Shown: positions 1-14,708 of the stretch, one piece after another
How the letters are laid out: every line of letters begins with the position of its first letter
Numbering within the stretch: the first letter of the stretch is position 1
Assembly (NCBI GenBank): GCA_013400975.1
Contig: WBMZ01012674.1
Coordinates: forward strand, 124,001 to 188,000
Source of the DNA: Atrichornis clamosus
Taxonomy: Eukaryota; Chordata; Aves; Passeriformes; Menuridae
DNA: 64,000 nt
Direction of reading: 5' to 3'
Program-made: the position numbers and the translations under genes
Notes under the pieces: model-generated
The model's database searches: none
What the model saw: only the letters and a program-made list of their open reading frames with translations
Told to the model about the DNA's origin: nothing

Positions 1-3000
1 CTTGCACCTTCAACACCACCACCCTGATTAGAGCTAGGGCTGGGGAGCACAGAACAAATGATCACACATACTGGTTTCCATCACATGCATCCTAACCAGC
101 TACACCAATCCTTTTAATGATGCTTAAAAATCCTTCATTTTGCAACTCTCCTGGTAAACCCCTGTCTCTGAGCAGCAACCTGTATTATTTCATAAAACAG
201 GTCTGGCCTCACATTCATCCTCAATCTGCAATAGTTTTTTGAGCCTATTCAGTACCAGCACTCCAGTGAGAGTTTGAAGTGGGTTGCCAGCAGATAGCTG
301 CTAAACACCCACCCGGCCTTTAACCCACTACCCTCTCCCATGGGACTTTTAAAAGGGTCTCCCCATCTTTACAGACACGTTTAGAAACATTTCAACGTGT
401 TAATTGTGCATAACTTCCTTAGCTAGAAGTCAGTGACAGATTCTTGAAGGCACTTCATGTCCTGCCCACCACAGACCACAGGACCATGACTGGCAGAGGC
501 AGGCATGAGACAAAAAGCAGGCTCACAAGAGCAACCCATGATTTGCAACACATGGAGTTTGTTTTTTAGGAGGAGTTGTTGCTTAGTTAGCTTAAAAAAA
601 AATCAAAAATAAAACAACAACACAAAATTAGGCATTACTAGGCAGAAAGCACAAGAGGAATGCATCCCTCTTTTCTTTTAAATCTCAGTGCTTCTCCTTT
701 GGGCAGCAAGTGTACCCCAAATGTGTGTTAATCTAGTTGTCCTTTTAGGTCCTCATTGGTGCTGCACTCAAAATGCTGAAAAAAGTTTGCACAGGCATTT
801 CTTGGCTGGAGGAGGTATATATTTGACACTGATGTACTCAGTCAGCCTTACTTGGTTAAGCACAGGTTACTCAAAACCATTTTGTTATTCAGATTCAATT
901 ACCCTGAACACAGTTACAGTCTCAAAGAAAGAACCTGTTGAATAGAAGATATTCTAAACTTGTATTCAGTACTAAAGCCATGTGTTAGTGCTTGCTTCAT
1001 GATAGGAGGAACGCAGAGGATCAACCATCTGTAACATTCAAATTCAGAATTTTGCATACGTTTGTTTTAAAGAGTCGTCTTATTCTGACTTTTTCCATAA
1101 GTTAATACAAAAAAATTAAACACAAAACTCGGAAGACTTTACGCACTAAGATTAGAATTAATGAACATTTTACTACAAATGTGGGAGAGATTCAAATTTC
1201 AAATGAATCACACTGTCGACTGCTAATACTCTAGTTAAACCATGATATTTCTACTCACAATTTTGCAATCATTTGTCATGTAGTTAATTCCCAGGATTTT
1301 TAATTAAAGTGGATTTGGAAGAGAATTCTTCAATCAAAACTAACAACAATCTGCTACATAAACTTTAGCAAGTTTCATTATGATGGACATTAAAGATGAT
1401 GAACAAGGGGAGGCTCCTGCTTTTTTATAATGTACCTTTGTATCTTTTGTTTTCCTCCATAGAATTGTGAAACCCTAAAGACGACACACTCTAAGATGAT
1501 GGGACATCATTCTAAATAAACTTTGTCAGGATGCTTTTTCTTTGTTAAATTCTGCTTAATGACAATCTATTCTCCACCATTTCTTCATTGAGCCATTACC
1601 ATAATAAAACTTGGTGACATTTAGCAGCAAGGAAACCCATCTGCTACCACATGGACAGCTAATATCTTTGACAGCCTAATTTTCATCAAGGACAGGAGAA
1701 GAAATGATCTCTTGCTAACACTACATCTATCACAAATGAGATCAGCCTGTGCTTTTCATTATTCAACATGGATTACATTTGGAAAGGAAAACGCACTCCT
1801 GCATTAATATATCTCTCTGTGCAAAACATCATTTGCAATTGTACAACTTTGAAGGCAGAAAGAAATACGTAAGGGAAAGGGATTTCTTCAGGGAAATCAG
1901 GAAATGACTGCAGGATGACTCAAACCGATGAACTCAGATTTCTAACTTTCTTCCTATGTATAAATTAGAATAGACAATTCAAATTTCAGTTGTGTGTTTA
2001 AGTATCTGGAAGAGATGAAGATACATGCTGTAGTCTGTAACAAAAGGTCATCATGCTAGCATTGCCTGTTTACAAACTCCAAAGGTAATATTAAGGTTAC
2101 AGTAGGAGGCAGATCGCCACAGAACTAATAGCAAAGCCCCAGAGCTGAATATGTATACAGAAAGACAAGAGCTATGTAAATTCCATACAGTTCTACAGAG
2201 AAAACAAGAAACATATTAAAATGTGAGAGAAGGTAAATCTATTGCACATTCTGTCATACTGACACCACAGGAAGTTGAGTATCCCTATCCTGCTTCACCC
2301 AGCTCCTTGTAAGAGCAGTGACAAACTCCCCTTCACATCGACTGAATATCCTGTGACTCCCACAAGAACATCGCATGCATTAAGAATAAAACAAAAACCG
2401 CAAAATACCACCAAAATAAAACAAAAAAACCCAAACCTGACAAAACACCAACAAACCTAACAAACACAGAAAGATTAAAGATTTCACATCTCCCTCCTCA
2501 GCTCCATGTATGGATCCCTGAGCATATCTACAAGGAACATGTCAGCAGAATAAATTTATTCATGTTACCATAGATTTTAGAATAGTTATGATATAGGCAG
2601 CAAGACTTTCTTTTACCTCTTGCATCAATACCATTATTACCATATTTCAATCACAAAATAATCTGCAGCTCATTTTCAAGCAATAAGTATTCAGCACTTG
2701 AGAATACTGACCTAAGTCTTGGGTATATTGAAACAATAACAAATAAAATAAATCACCGTCATACATAAAGAGGTTATTTCAGTGCAAGCATGTGATTAAC
2801 AGCTTATTTTCTTTGCAGGCTACTGCAACCCGTGGCCTCTGCATAAGTTGCTGCCGCACTTCCAGATCACCCCTTAGTAAGTTTAACCTCGCACTTCAAT
2901 GCACTGTGCCAGTACTCACTACGAGGCAAAAATACTCTGCTGCTTTATAAACCAGTTCTTCATGGACAACAGTGGCAATAAAAGCCCACTAAGAAAACTG

Positions 3001-6000
3001 ATCTGAGGATAAATGCGTTTTAAAAAGCCCAAACAACTTTAATCTCCTTTAAAGGGACCACAGACAACACAAATTTATATTACCCACTTTAGTTCAACTT
3101 GAGGATCACCCTTCATGCCTATTCACAAGAAAGAAGCTAAATAAAGGATGGCTGAGTTCTCTTCTACTTTTCCTACAGCCTCACTGGACACTAAAGAATA
3201 CACAGCACATTTACACAAAATCCCTATACTTGTTTTCATGGGAAAAAAAATAAGAGAAAGGGCTAATACAGAAAATAAGATGTATTCAATACACATTCCT
3301 CTTCTGTATTCAAGCATACAGAAGGGAAAAAAAGCCAAAACCAAACTGAAACTTCTAATGAGAGTATTTTCTGTTCTCTTGGAGCCTCTGCACTTACATT
3401 AGCTTAAACTGCCTGGTTCTTTCAATCTTGACAGGAGACTTGCTTTAGTGGCTGACACTCCACAAAATATTCCCAGAATAAAAGAGATGTATCAGGATGG
3501 TAAATGTCATTAAAGTAAAATAGAAGGATGAGAGATGAAACAGGAAAATATTTCCAGCCAATTTTGGTACTGAATTGTTCAAGTGAAATTGTCCATTCTT
3601 TAAGCCACCAACTGTTCTGAATTCCTCCTCATACATCTTATTCTTTCTCTCACACAGTAATTTCTCTAGATTAGCAAAATACAAAAGGTTAAGAAAAAAT
3701 TCAGTATCCTTAGTGTTCTATTTGAAATGTCCTTTAGTCCAGTAATAAGCAGAGTTCTTACTACTGATTTGAAATTATCCTTATGCCAGTTAGGTATAGA
3801 ACAGTAGATCTGAGCAATTTTTCAAGTTGTAATTACAAGAAACACTGACAATTTTTATGACTGACATCACTGTCAGACTTGCTATATATTCCAAATTTCT
3901 CCTAGGAGTTATGAACATGCAAATCATTTTACTTATTCAAGTACATACATGAATCTGGAATTATGTGAACTAGGCATAGAAATCTATGACAATCACTTGC
4001 AGGTTCAAAACATGAATATTCAAAGTTGTATCTTACAGGCATCACGAAGTAGAGCAACATGTTCCTCACTGAAGAGTTAAATATTCTCCTGTTTTGTATT
4101 CTTACATAATTACCAGAGTTTATGAGAATTTGGGGGTATTTTCCTAAATGTATTTTAAAACTGGCAAACCATGACACTGATTTTTTTGTGCACATTCTTA
4201 CTGAATAGCGTATCAAATATGCCATTTGAGCTTTTAAATTTTTAGCCTTACAGTTTAAATTATTGGCCTTCAAAAGCCTCCGTGTGGATTTATAAGTGCT
4301 GTCTGAAGAATTCACTTGAGCAGCTTTAAAATACTCAGAAGGAGACAGCACAACATCTGTCCCTGACAAGCCGCTGAAAACCAGGCAGGAAGCCAAGCAC
4401 TCCCCAAAGTTCCAGCCCGGAAAAGTAAGGCAGCTTGAACAGCTGTAAAGCAAGAACTGCTTTTAACATTAAATCAAAGAAATCAAAGCTTGCGATAAGC
4501 ATACAGCAGTTGTTCCTTGAAGTTTACCAAAGAAATGAGAGGCACAGCTTAACTAGCCCATATCAACATATTATAGCTTATTACTATTTTACTGATGAAG
4601 TTGTTTGTGTGTCTTTTAAAATTACATTAGATTTAAACTACAGGGAATGCTTCACTGTTTTGCAAAACTAAATCAATCCCCCTCTGAGGACTTTACCACA
4701 CAAACTCACAAGAGAAAACAGAGGGAGCAAAATGGTAGAAGAAAAAAGACCACCACAAATTAGACTTTAGGATGCTTTTGTTCATTAGTTCCATGTCCTG
4801 AGCCTTCCCATAGATTTCAACTGTCTTTCAGGGGTTTGTTTTGCTCTTAAGGAAATAAGAATAAAAATTGTAACAATGAAAACTACAGAAGAGAGTGAAA
4901 AGGCTTATAAGGTCAAATGGAGATAAGCAGAGGTCTGAGGAGGTGAAAGAAAGAAACATATTAGGAAGTCTGAAAATGGAATTCTAAAAGGAAATTCTAA
5001 AAGATGTTTAACTCCTGGTAAAAGCAGAAAGATAAAAATGAACAAACAAGAAAATCAGTCTGTTTTTATTGCTTAAAAGAATGCCAGAACGCTTCAAGAG
5101 AGAATACAAGTATCAACTCTTTCAAGATCAAAAAGAAAACTCAAAAGGCTTTTTCTAGCAGTAAGAAGTACAACATGGGTTTGAACATGTTGCATTAAAA
5201 AAAAAAATCTCTAAACATGAATTCTTGAGTTACAAAATAAATCTTGAGCAAGACATGTAGTCCCATGTTTTGTGTACCTCAAAACAGTGTTTATCTGTCA
5301 CAATTTTTCTGTATAATACATTTAACTACATTTTTCCTTTTTCTGCCTTCTTCTAGCATGCTGCCAAGCCATGCAAGATCCAAGAAAAAAAATTATAAAT
5401 CACATATTCTTCAAGTGCCTTCTGGTTTTATGCATGGTATCACATGTTAGGCTGCACAACATCAAGAGATGACACACAGGAAAGACTCAGAGCCATCAGG
5501 CTACCTGGGAGCTGCCACAGAACAACTGAGCCTGCCCTGCACTGCTGCCCGGCAGCTCAGATGCACTGGCTGGCATCACACAGGGTCAGAGAGAAGAGGT
5601 ATCACAGCCCAGCCAAACGCGAGTGCAATGCAGAAGCCCCCTCAGTGACCCTGATATTCAAAATGCACGACACAGGAAGTCTGCAAATCTACAAACCCAA
5701 CTCTGTGGACGCAGCTCACTCTGGGAAGAGCCAATGCAGGAACTGAAGGAGACCCCTGCAAGGCTGGGCTGTTGACAAGTATAGTGAAACAGGTCTGGCA
5801 ACTTTAATTACAAAACCATGTAATAAATACTTTCAGATTCACATCCTGACCTCCTATTTCCTTCCTGGTGCTTTCCAAGCACTGACAGAGCCCTGTCCCA
5901 TTACTTGTCCTTGCTGCAGTAATAGGGTGAAGTGAGGTGTTCAGACTGGAGCTTCCAAAATATAAATGCCTGGTGACAAGGAGCATGCTCAGAAGGAACC

Positions 6001-9000
6001 TGTATGCAGTAATTACCTTCCCTGTCGGTCTAAAACAACTCAAGCATCATCTTTCAAAAACTGTACTATCCCACCAACTTTTGTTGCTCTTTTTTATTCT
6101 TGTTAGCTTTTGGTTTTTTTAAGATTATGTGATACTTAAAAGGCTGCTCAGTTGTTGTTCTGAATATCCTTCCTTTGTTTCACTTTCTCATGAAAGGGGC
6201 AGTTTGTTACTGAAAATTTCATAACTACTCTTGTCTGGGTATTTCAGCAAATAAAAACTAGCTAAATTTTACTTTTACCATTTAAAATATAAAAGGAAAG
6301 GCTTGTCCAAGCTTACTGACAGCTTGAAGAAAAGCAGAATTGCTGGATTATCAGAGGGACACAGGAGTGATTTCACATTAAATGTAAGAATAATATACTT
6401 TAACTTGTGGTTGCCATGCAGTGATGTCCTGAAGAATACTCTTCTGAACATCATTCACCTTCAAGTCAAATTATTTGTCTCAAGTGCCATGGGAAACAAT
6501 ATAGCCTTGAAGTGCCACAGTGAAAATAAAAATAGCATCCATAGCTTTCCCTCTGATTTAGCAGATATTGACAAACTAATTTTTTCCATTATTCTTCACA
6601 GGCTTGCATTTAATCTACTTTTTAGCTTCAGTTGCTCTAGGAACCAGGCCTACACCAATGCTGAGAAACAACTGAAGTCACAACAGGCACCATTCAATCC
6701 TGCTCAGAGAAAACAAGTCACAATTGTCTTAAAAACCTAATGAAAAGAAACCAGAAATCATATCACAAGCTTCTTTGGCAGAGTAAGATTTAAATGGCAC
6801 ATTTTCCTCCAAGGGCAGCTACATACAATGTAATACTCCAATTGTACCTGCAACGTACAAGCAATTATTTTCTTTCATTTCTATCTAACTAAAATCACAA
6901 TGAATGTTTTTATAAGTTGCTTTAGAGTTACAATTAGACTAATCAAACACCATCCCAAAGCAACATGATTGAAATATTAAACTTCACAAAACTAGTAATT
7001 ATCACAAATAACAACTCATCCAACATTAGAAAAGAGGACTCATTTCCTCTAACCCATCCTGTTGCTGGTTTTAGAAATTCTGTATAGGTTTTCAGGGACT
7101 GGTGGCAGGAGTGGCTGAGTGAGCAAACAGAAACCACCAAGAAATATTTGGAAGACATTTCTCAGTTAAAAACATACAGGTGTGCCACACAGAGCAACCA
7201 GAGACAAGGATACTCAGGATCAATGGCCTGCAGTCTACACAAAGAGCTCAGACTCAGCTGCTGTCCTTTGGTACCTTTAGCTTTAGGGTTTACGAGTAAA
7301 ATGCTGATGGCAACTTAGGATTTGTGGTTTTTATCCCTCAGAAGACCTAAACTCTTGTCCACACATGAAACATGATGATTAACTATCACCGTCTATCATC
7401 ATCTTGCAGCCTCAGAAATTTGGTACAAGTCAACATACTGGTAAAACAGCAAAGCAGTCTGTTTGGTTCTTCTGAAATGGCATCAAACAAAATTACTTGG
7501 ACAAAGAGTGTGGCTTCTGTGAACTACATAATGGTGCTATCTTAGTATCAGTACTACCACTATGATACAAGATGCTACAGAATCTTACTGCTTCAAAGAA
7601 AAATTAAAAAAACCACAAAACCATAAACACAAAACTTCATAAATATTTGCAGCTAGACTAGGTGAGAGGAGAAGGGCTATGATGAAGTTTCTACTCAGAC
7701 ACTTGGGTTTCACAAGTGTTTTCTATTTGTCTAAGGAAAAGGAAATATGCAAAACAAGCAAGGTCTCCTCTTACTCAAAAGATCTGCAAGGGACTGCAGC
7801 ATTCCCTTTGCCCTGAACTTCACTCAGGTGATGTTTTATAACTCTGGTTATGAAAACATAGAATAAACTCCCTCTCCCAGCCAACAATACTTGTGCTCAG
7901 CTCTACAGAATGTCCCTTTCTCTCCCAACCTACTATCTACCTCAGGGCTGCTGTACATTCATCTGAACTTTCTGAATATTTGGAGAAAGAAAGAGCTTTA
8001 GGATTTTCACATATAAACTGGAGAACAAGATATGCCTAGCATGCTAATTAATCCCAGAAGCAGGCTGGCTATAGCCAAGGGTTTTATGACTACACGGCAG
8101 GAGAAAAAAAACCAACAAGGAGTTCTTGTCAGGGAGCAGCAGTGAGGAAAGCAAAGAACACAACCTGGCTATTACTGCCCAACTGCAGAGAGCTGACCTT
8201 TCAATATTAAACAAAACCTCCTACATATGCTGCAATTAGGTGGGATAGGTGGCTCACACAGGATAACAAAGAAAATGAAGGAAATAACTTATGTGGCTGT
8301 TACAACACGGAAAAAGGAGACAGGGGAAAGCAGTTTCATTTAAGTATACATGGTCACAGTAACAAATCCAGGTACTTAGAGTGATCATATGAATCTAAAT
8401 GGAAGATGAAAAAAAAATATTTGGAGCAGTCAATGTTTTATAGCTGTACAGGAACACTGTATCATACTGATACTAAGCCAAAAGCATTTGCAAAAAAAAG
8501 AGACATAGATTAGAGGCAAGTTTACACAGGGTCTAAAATGGTACAGTCAAGAGAATTGAGGTGAAAAATCAAGATGGACAGTGGGACTACCCAAAGAAAG
8601 ATCAAGAAACACGATAAGCAAGAAGTAATGCAGAAGAACACTGGGAGGTACTTGACACATGTTGAACTTGAACCAACATGCTCAAGAAAAATTTTTTACT
8701 GTAGTGAGTTTATTCACCCATCCTCTACCCAGGACAGAGAAAGCTACAGGCAACAAACAACTAAGGCACAGACATCTCCAGCACTCACATTCAACATGGT
8801 GTCATCCTGTTGCAGCTACACTTCTAGACACATCTCCCAAATCTGGGCTCTAGTCTTTCAAAGGTGGCACAACTGCCTGCCACCTCTTTCTTAGTGGGAC
8901 TCACACCTGCAAAAAGCTCCCAGCACATCCTGCATCCACCTCCCTGAGCCAGCCGAAGTATGGGATGGGAAGGGGCCTCCCCTCTGATGCCTCTCCCAGC

Positions 9001-12000
9001 AGCTCAGGGCTCAGAGCAGGTGTGTCAGAACCACACTCTCCTGCAAAACAGGCTCGCTCCAGAATTTCACCTACAATCAAGCAACTTAACTGCATCTTTT
9101 CAGTGACTTAAACTGTTAAATAAATAGAAGAGTAAAAAGAAAAAAGCTGTAAGACAAGCAGGGTTTTTCATACAGTGAAATCTCCTCTTTATAGCTGGGT
9201 GTAGTGTGCCAAGTTTATTTTTAAAATGCCTTCAGGGCTAAACTGCAGAAAATAGAGCTTTGCAGATAAGAATACCACTAGTTCCTTTAAAGGTGAATAC
9301 AAGAAACTGTGTACTATTGGGAGCCATATACAGGAAAACACAGAAGACACAAGATCATTTTATCATTAGAAAAATTGGACTGTTCGAAAACACTAACACT
9401 GCCTTACACTATAGAGTACCTACAACACTACCTGCCAGCACTAGGGGAATTTCAGGAATATTTCCATTATAATACTGATGTTTTCAATTTATCACAACTC
9501 TCCAGAGCAAGCTTACAAATCAATATTTTCCAAACAGTATCACTCACATAAACAATATTCCTCACCCCTCAAAAATAAAAGGTTTAAATTGAAGAAGTTC
9601 AGTTATGTTAATGCAAGTGAGAAAGAAAAAAATAACCTTTTCTCACAAAGAAAAATCTTGAATGTAAAACAATTACAAGCAGTTCTAGTCAGTCATAATT
9701 CTGAACTGTGAAAGATCAAGTTTGGCATGTTAATATCCACCTCTGGGGAAAGCCAAGAGACATGCAAATTGCTCCACAAACATCTGTATCTTATTGCTGG
9801 CTATGATGATTTTATGACAACTTATTGTAACCGTGTGCTTTTAAAAAGCACAGAAGCTATGTGAAGCTGTAATATTCACAGTAATATTTACAGTATTTTG
9901 CAACTTTCATAGTTACATTGCACCGCTAAGGAAAAATCTGCCTGGCATTTGGATTTTACCAAAACCACCGTATTTCAAGGTTCACTTTTAGGGTATTGTT
10001 TCTATTAAAGATTCCAGTTTCCTTACAGATGTTTCTATGAAATTTAAACCCTTTAAACAATAACTAGCATAATTTATTTCATCATAATATAAAAAACCAA
10101 CATAGATCAGAATGAGAATTAAATCCTGAATACTTTAGAGAAGTTCCTTTAATTGATAAAAGAAACAAAGAGAAGTGGAAGCCTTAACACATCAAATGAA
10201 GGTTTTCAGAAGAGGTTACTTAGGAAACCTGTACTTATAGTTAACTTCTGACATCTTCAAAAAGGCTTATTTCATATCAAGATGAACACTTACATCTAGA
10301 GAATATGATCTTTTAGAGGAAGTCAGACATGTAATATATTAATAAACCAGGATTTTCAGAATTCTTCATAATCTCTGTGCCTATTCACTGGACTAAAAGT
10401 TTCCTTTCCAGATCCTCTCACAGTTACTTATAAACAAAAAAAAAAGATCAAAGCAAGCATTCAGAAATCTTTGCATTTTCTGATAAATGCGACCATTGCA
10501 GTTTTCAAAAAACAAGGGGGGGGAAAAATACTTTCAAGCCATTCTGTATATTGTCTTAGAATCATTCAAAATACTAATTCTATTTGTATTTATTCTTATT
10601 GTCATAGTAATGTCAAAAACTTCAAAAAAATACTTTGAGTCTGTCAGATTTCACCAACCTGCTTTCTAAAATGAGGGTCAATGTTTTGTACTTATCTCTT
10701 ATTCAATATTCAAAACACTGCACACATTAAAAAGTTAACCACAAAAATGGGCTCAGATGTAATGTAAAAGATCATACAGTATAACATTATAGCAAAGAGA
10801 TTGCTATAATTAATTCAAATGTGTATGTTCCACAAAAAGCTTAATGATCTTCACAGAATTCACCATGAGATTTGGGCAAGAAATTCCAAGGCAAACAGCT
10901 TTTCTTATCAAAGAGCTTTTTCTTACCAAGCAACACACAAGATTTTAGCCAGAGGAAGTTCTTCCATCAGCCAACCCACAGAGAAGGCAAGATGGCTAGT
11001 AAAGGTAGAACAGTAACTACTGTGTAAGACTGAGTTAAGGGATGCAGGTTACAATCTCAGCTCAGCTTCAGCAAGCCCTATACCCTCCATTTCAGTTTTC
11101 CACTGGAGATTAGGTTCATCTTCACCTGTAGGTATGAAAGTCTTTCAAAAGAGACATACTGTATAGGTTTTAATCAATAAGATGCAATTTAAAACTTAAT
11201 TTCTCTGAAGTACATCAAGAAAGCACAAGCAAGGGGATTCAGTTCTTCAAATCTAATTGCATGCATTTGTACTCCAAACTCAAACCTCAATACACAAAAT
11301 AGAATTTTATAAAAAGCTTGCAGACTTGTCTCTTACCTAACGAGCAGAGCCTACTAAATCAGACCACTAGGGAAAGAGAAGAATAAAGAACTATTTCATT
11401 CTCCCTTGAAGCTTGCACAAAAGCAATATAGACAGTAGGCTAATACCAATCCTGAAAAAGATCATTCAACTTCTGGTATTTTGTATACCTCCTCATTTCT
11501 ACTGCAGACTCATCTTTTAAAATGAGGGGGTTTACATATTCATTTCTCTTGAAAAATATATTTTTCCTTTAAAAATAGTTAAGCTTATAAGCAGTTTATA
11601 TCAATAATAACTTTTTAATCCTCTGAATCCTAAGGTAGCATAAGGCTTCAAGTGGTGGCATGGAAGCCAAAACCAGAACGAGATGCCGAAGGTGTAACTG
11701 GCACTGAACCACACCTCACTTTCCTGAGACCTAAAATGCAAAAAAAGCTGACATAATACCTTCTCCCAACCATCAGAGTTTAAATGCTCCTAAAAGTAAA
11801 GGTGGAAAGTCAGAAAAATACTTGAACAAACCACAGGAAATACTCAAAGTATGTGACTTCTTCAAACAGATTTAAATCCTTTGACAGCTATAATGAAACC
11901 CATATTTATTTTAGAATTTATTCCTCTGAGTACTTATTAACATTCATATTAACTGCAGATGATTGAGAGACAGGAAAAGTACAGGTATGATTATACCACA

Positions 12001-13708
12001 GTGTATAAATTGCCATTCAGGCCATAAAACTCCTGCCCTACCCTCCTACATCTCCTTGAAACTAGACAAGAGTTTCTTTATGAACTTCCTGAACACATCC
12101 AACAGACAGCTGCAGGATTCTAAAAAGTGTTGGCTTTATTCACTCTGCTGTATTGTACTTTTTTACAGCACAAAAATATTAGACAACTTCACACATTTTT
12201 CCAGGGTCGGGTTTTTATTTTTGTTTGAGGTTGGGTACTTCGGGTTTATTTGCTCACAGCTGTGTTGTTTATTAAAAATAAAAACGAAGTATACAAAAAG
12301 CTACAGGGAGAATGAATGAAAAAAAACCTTCTGATGATGCCGTATATTGATGACATCCACATCTGCAGTACACCAGGGGCTATGTCAGAGTTTCAGTGGA
12401 GGCAACTACACAATTAGAACATTCATCTTTTGTGTTCGTCTTACAGAGCATGTTATTCCCAAAGCAGATTCAGATGACCAAATTTTATGATCTTCATGCT
12501 ATAAAGAAAGCTAAGGAAAAGGTGATCACTGCATCAGTCATGATAAATCCAATACAGAATCTGACATAACAAATAATATCAGAGACCATCATTTTGTACT
12601 TAAACCATTCCAAAATTGTAATAATCATGGAAGAACAAATTGCTTGTAACAGCTAAAACTGGAATAAACACATGAAATCCCCATTCACCCTGGTGCAAAG
12701 CTGCTTATTCAAGTTACTCGTGCATCATCCAAACTTCCAACTTGGTATTTCTTCAAACATCACATTCACTGTTTCTAAATGTAGTCTACTTGTCTGAAAT
12801 TTTTAACCAAGATACAAAAATCAATGTTACATAAAGCACTCTTTCCTGATACTGATGATGCACAATATGAATCACCACTTCAAAGCCTCCAACACACCAC
12901 CACAAGCCACATTCTTTGAAGTCACGAATAAACCCTAAAGTGGTTTCTTCTGTCTTGCTTCTAATGAACTATCCTTGGTTCCCAACAGCAAATTTAAACT
13001 TTGACAGTCATGAGAATATGAGTTTCACAAGCAGAAATTAAAGCTTCTTAACAATATATACATCTCCTTTAACTCGAAATACAAATATTTGCCAGACTTG
13101 TTATTTTTAAAGTTTTAAAAAAGGGCTAGAAAAACACAGTCACCAGTGAAATGTTGATGTTGTATCTTTGTTAATTTCTTTTTCAGGTTCTTTACAGTGG
13201 ATTTGTGGTGTGGTTCCATGATGTGTACCAGAAGGGTGGTGGAAGAGAGGGTTTGAGAGTTTAGTGTATGCTCTTTGCCAGTGGCAAGAGCCAGGCCATC
13301 AGAGGTGAGGATTCACTCCACACAAGACAGATAAGCTGAGTAATTTCACTGTCACCAGAACTGCTAGACATTTTTTGATGTGCAATAACCTGTTGGTATT
13401 ACTTGGCCCTGAAAAATAAGAAGATAGGAAACTCTTTTATTTGAACAGAAAAAAAAAATCTGAATGTTATTCTTGCTGAGGAAATGATCATTCCGTCTTG
13501 GCTGGTGACAACTTCATGAAAAGATCTTTCTCATCCAGTTACAAGCACTTACACACCTGCACATGATGTGTGTGAGCGTCCAGCCAGAAACCTCCTTCAG
13601 CCCAGGCAGTATATGCTGCAGAAGTGGGCCACGAAGAGCCCAGCACTAAGTAGCCATTGCTGCAAACCAGTTAGGTTTGGAAAAATCACCTGAATAGGTA
13701 AGTCCAGT
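1..13708. other. ZFYVE28 intron: unique AT-rich sequence
   Basis: No gene or named mobile element recognised. Low-complexity A/C-rich sequence occurs at about 2,385-2,470. Two patches are less AT-rich than their surroundings, at about 5,480-5,760 and 8,860-9,060; neither resembles a known exon or repeat to me. The longest open frame (174 codons, 3,929-4,453 minus) lacks any family pattern. Confidence 0.6.
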
Positions 13709-14708
13709 TGTTGTGGTTTGAGCCTGGCCAGATGCCAGGCACCCATGGAAAACACCTGCTCACTTCCCCTGCAGCTGGACAGAGGAGAGAGAAAAAAAAA
13801 TTCAAAGCATTCATAGGTTGAGATAAGGACCCGGAAAAGATCAGGCAAAAACAGGCAGGCTAGACTTAAAGATATGAAAGTAAATTTAATACACTAATAG
13901 AAACAGAGTAGGATAATGAGAAATAAAATGCGCTTTTGGAGAACACCTTCTCCCCCCCCACTCCCTCCTCCGAGCTCTACCTCCTACCCCAACGGTGCAG
14001 GGAGACAGGGAATGGGGGTTTTTGGTCAGTTCATCATCTGTGGCTTCCTGCTCAAGAATTGGAGCAGTCCTCCCTTGCTATTCTGTGGGGTCCCTTCTGG
14101 GAGCCAGTTCTCCATTAACTTCTCTGGCATGAGTCCATCTCACAAGCAACAGCCTTCTGCGAGCTGCTGCAAATTGAGTTCATCCCTACAAGCAGCAGCC
14201 CCCTCAAGCTGCTGCAGCGTGGGTCACTACCCACAGGGTGCAGTCCTTTTCAAGCATCCTCCTGCTCTAGCTCCTGGCGTGGGCTCCTCCACGACTTCAG
14301 GCGGATCTCTGCACTCCCGTAGGCCTCCAGGGGCTGCAGCTGCTTCACCATGGTCTTCACCACCAGCTGAAGAGGAATCTCAGCTCCGGCTCCTGCATCT
14401 CCTCCCACTCCTTCCAAACTGACCTTGGTGCCTCCATGTTGTTTTCTGCTCACATCTTCTCACTCACCCCCCTCTTCCCTGGATGGAATTAAACTGCGCC
14501 ACCAGGATTGTTTTGAATTCCTTCTTAAATATGTTATCACTACTACTTCCAATTGGCCCAGTCTTGGCCTACGGCACGTCCATCTTCGCAGCCAGCCAGA
14601 CATTGGCTCTGCAGGACATTATGGTGGGGGCTTCCGGCAGCTTCTCACAGAAGCCACCCCTGTAGCCATCTCCTGCTACCAAAAACCAGGCCTTGCAAAA
14701 CCACAACA
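13709..14708. mobile_element. Solo LTR of an avian endogenous retrovirus (about 1.0 kb)
   Basis: The element starts TGTTGTGG (13,709-13,716) and ends CCACAACA (14,701-14,708), a perfect 8-bp terminal inverted repeat with the TG...CA ends typical of LTRs. Flanks are CCAGT before and CCAGC after, a 5-bp target duplication with one mismatch, as expected for ERVL-type insertions. The body is rich in C and T with degenerate internal repeats around GCTGCAG, CAGCGTGGGTC and GGTGCAGTCC. It matches from memory a songbird-abundant LTR whose sense strand is probably the minus strand here. No internal retroviral region is attached, so it is a solo LTR left by recombination. Open frames across it (13,916-14,826) are LTR-derived, not genes. 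Confidence 0.85.

Noticed and set aside
3929..4453. 174-codon minus-strand open frame
   Set aside because: No recognisable domain, no coding-like composition and no splice context; a frame of this length is expected occasionally in 39 kb of intron read in six frames.
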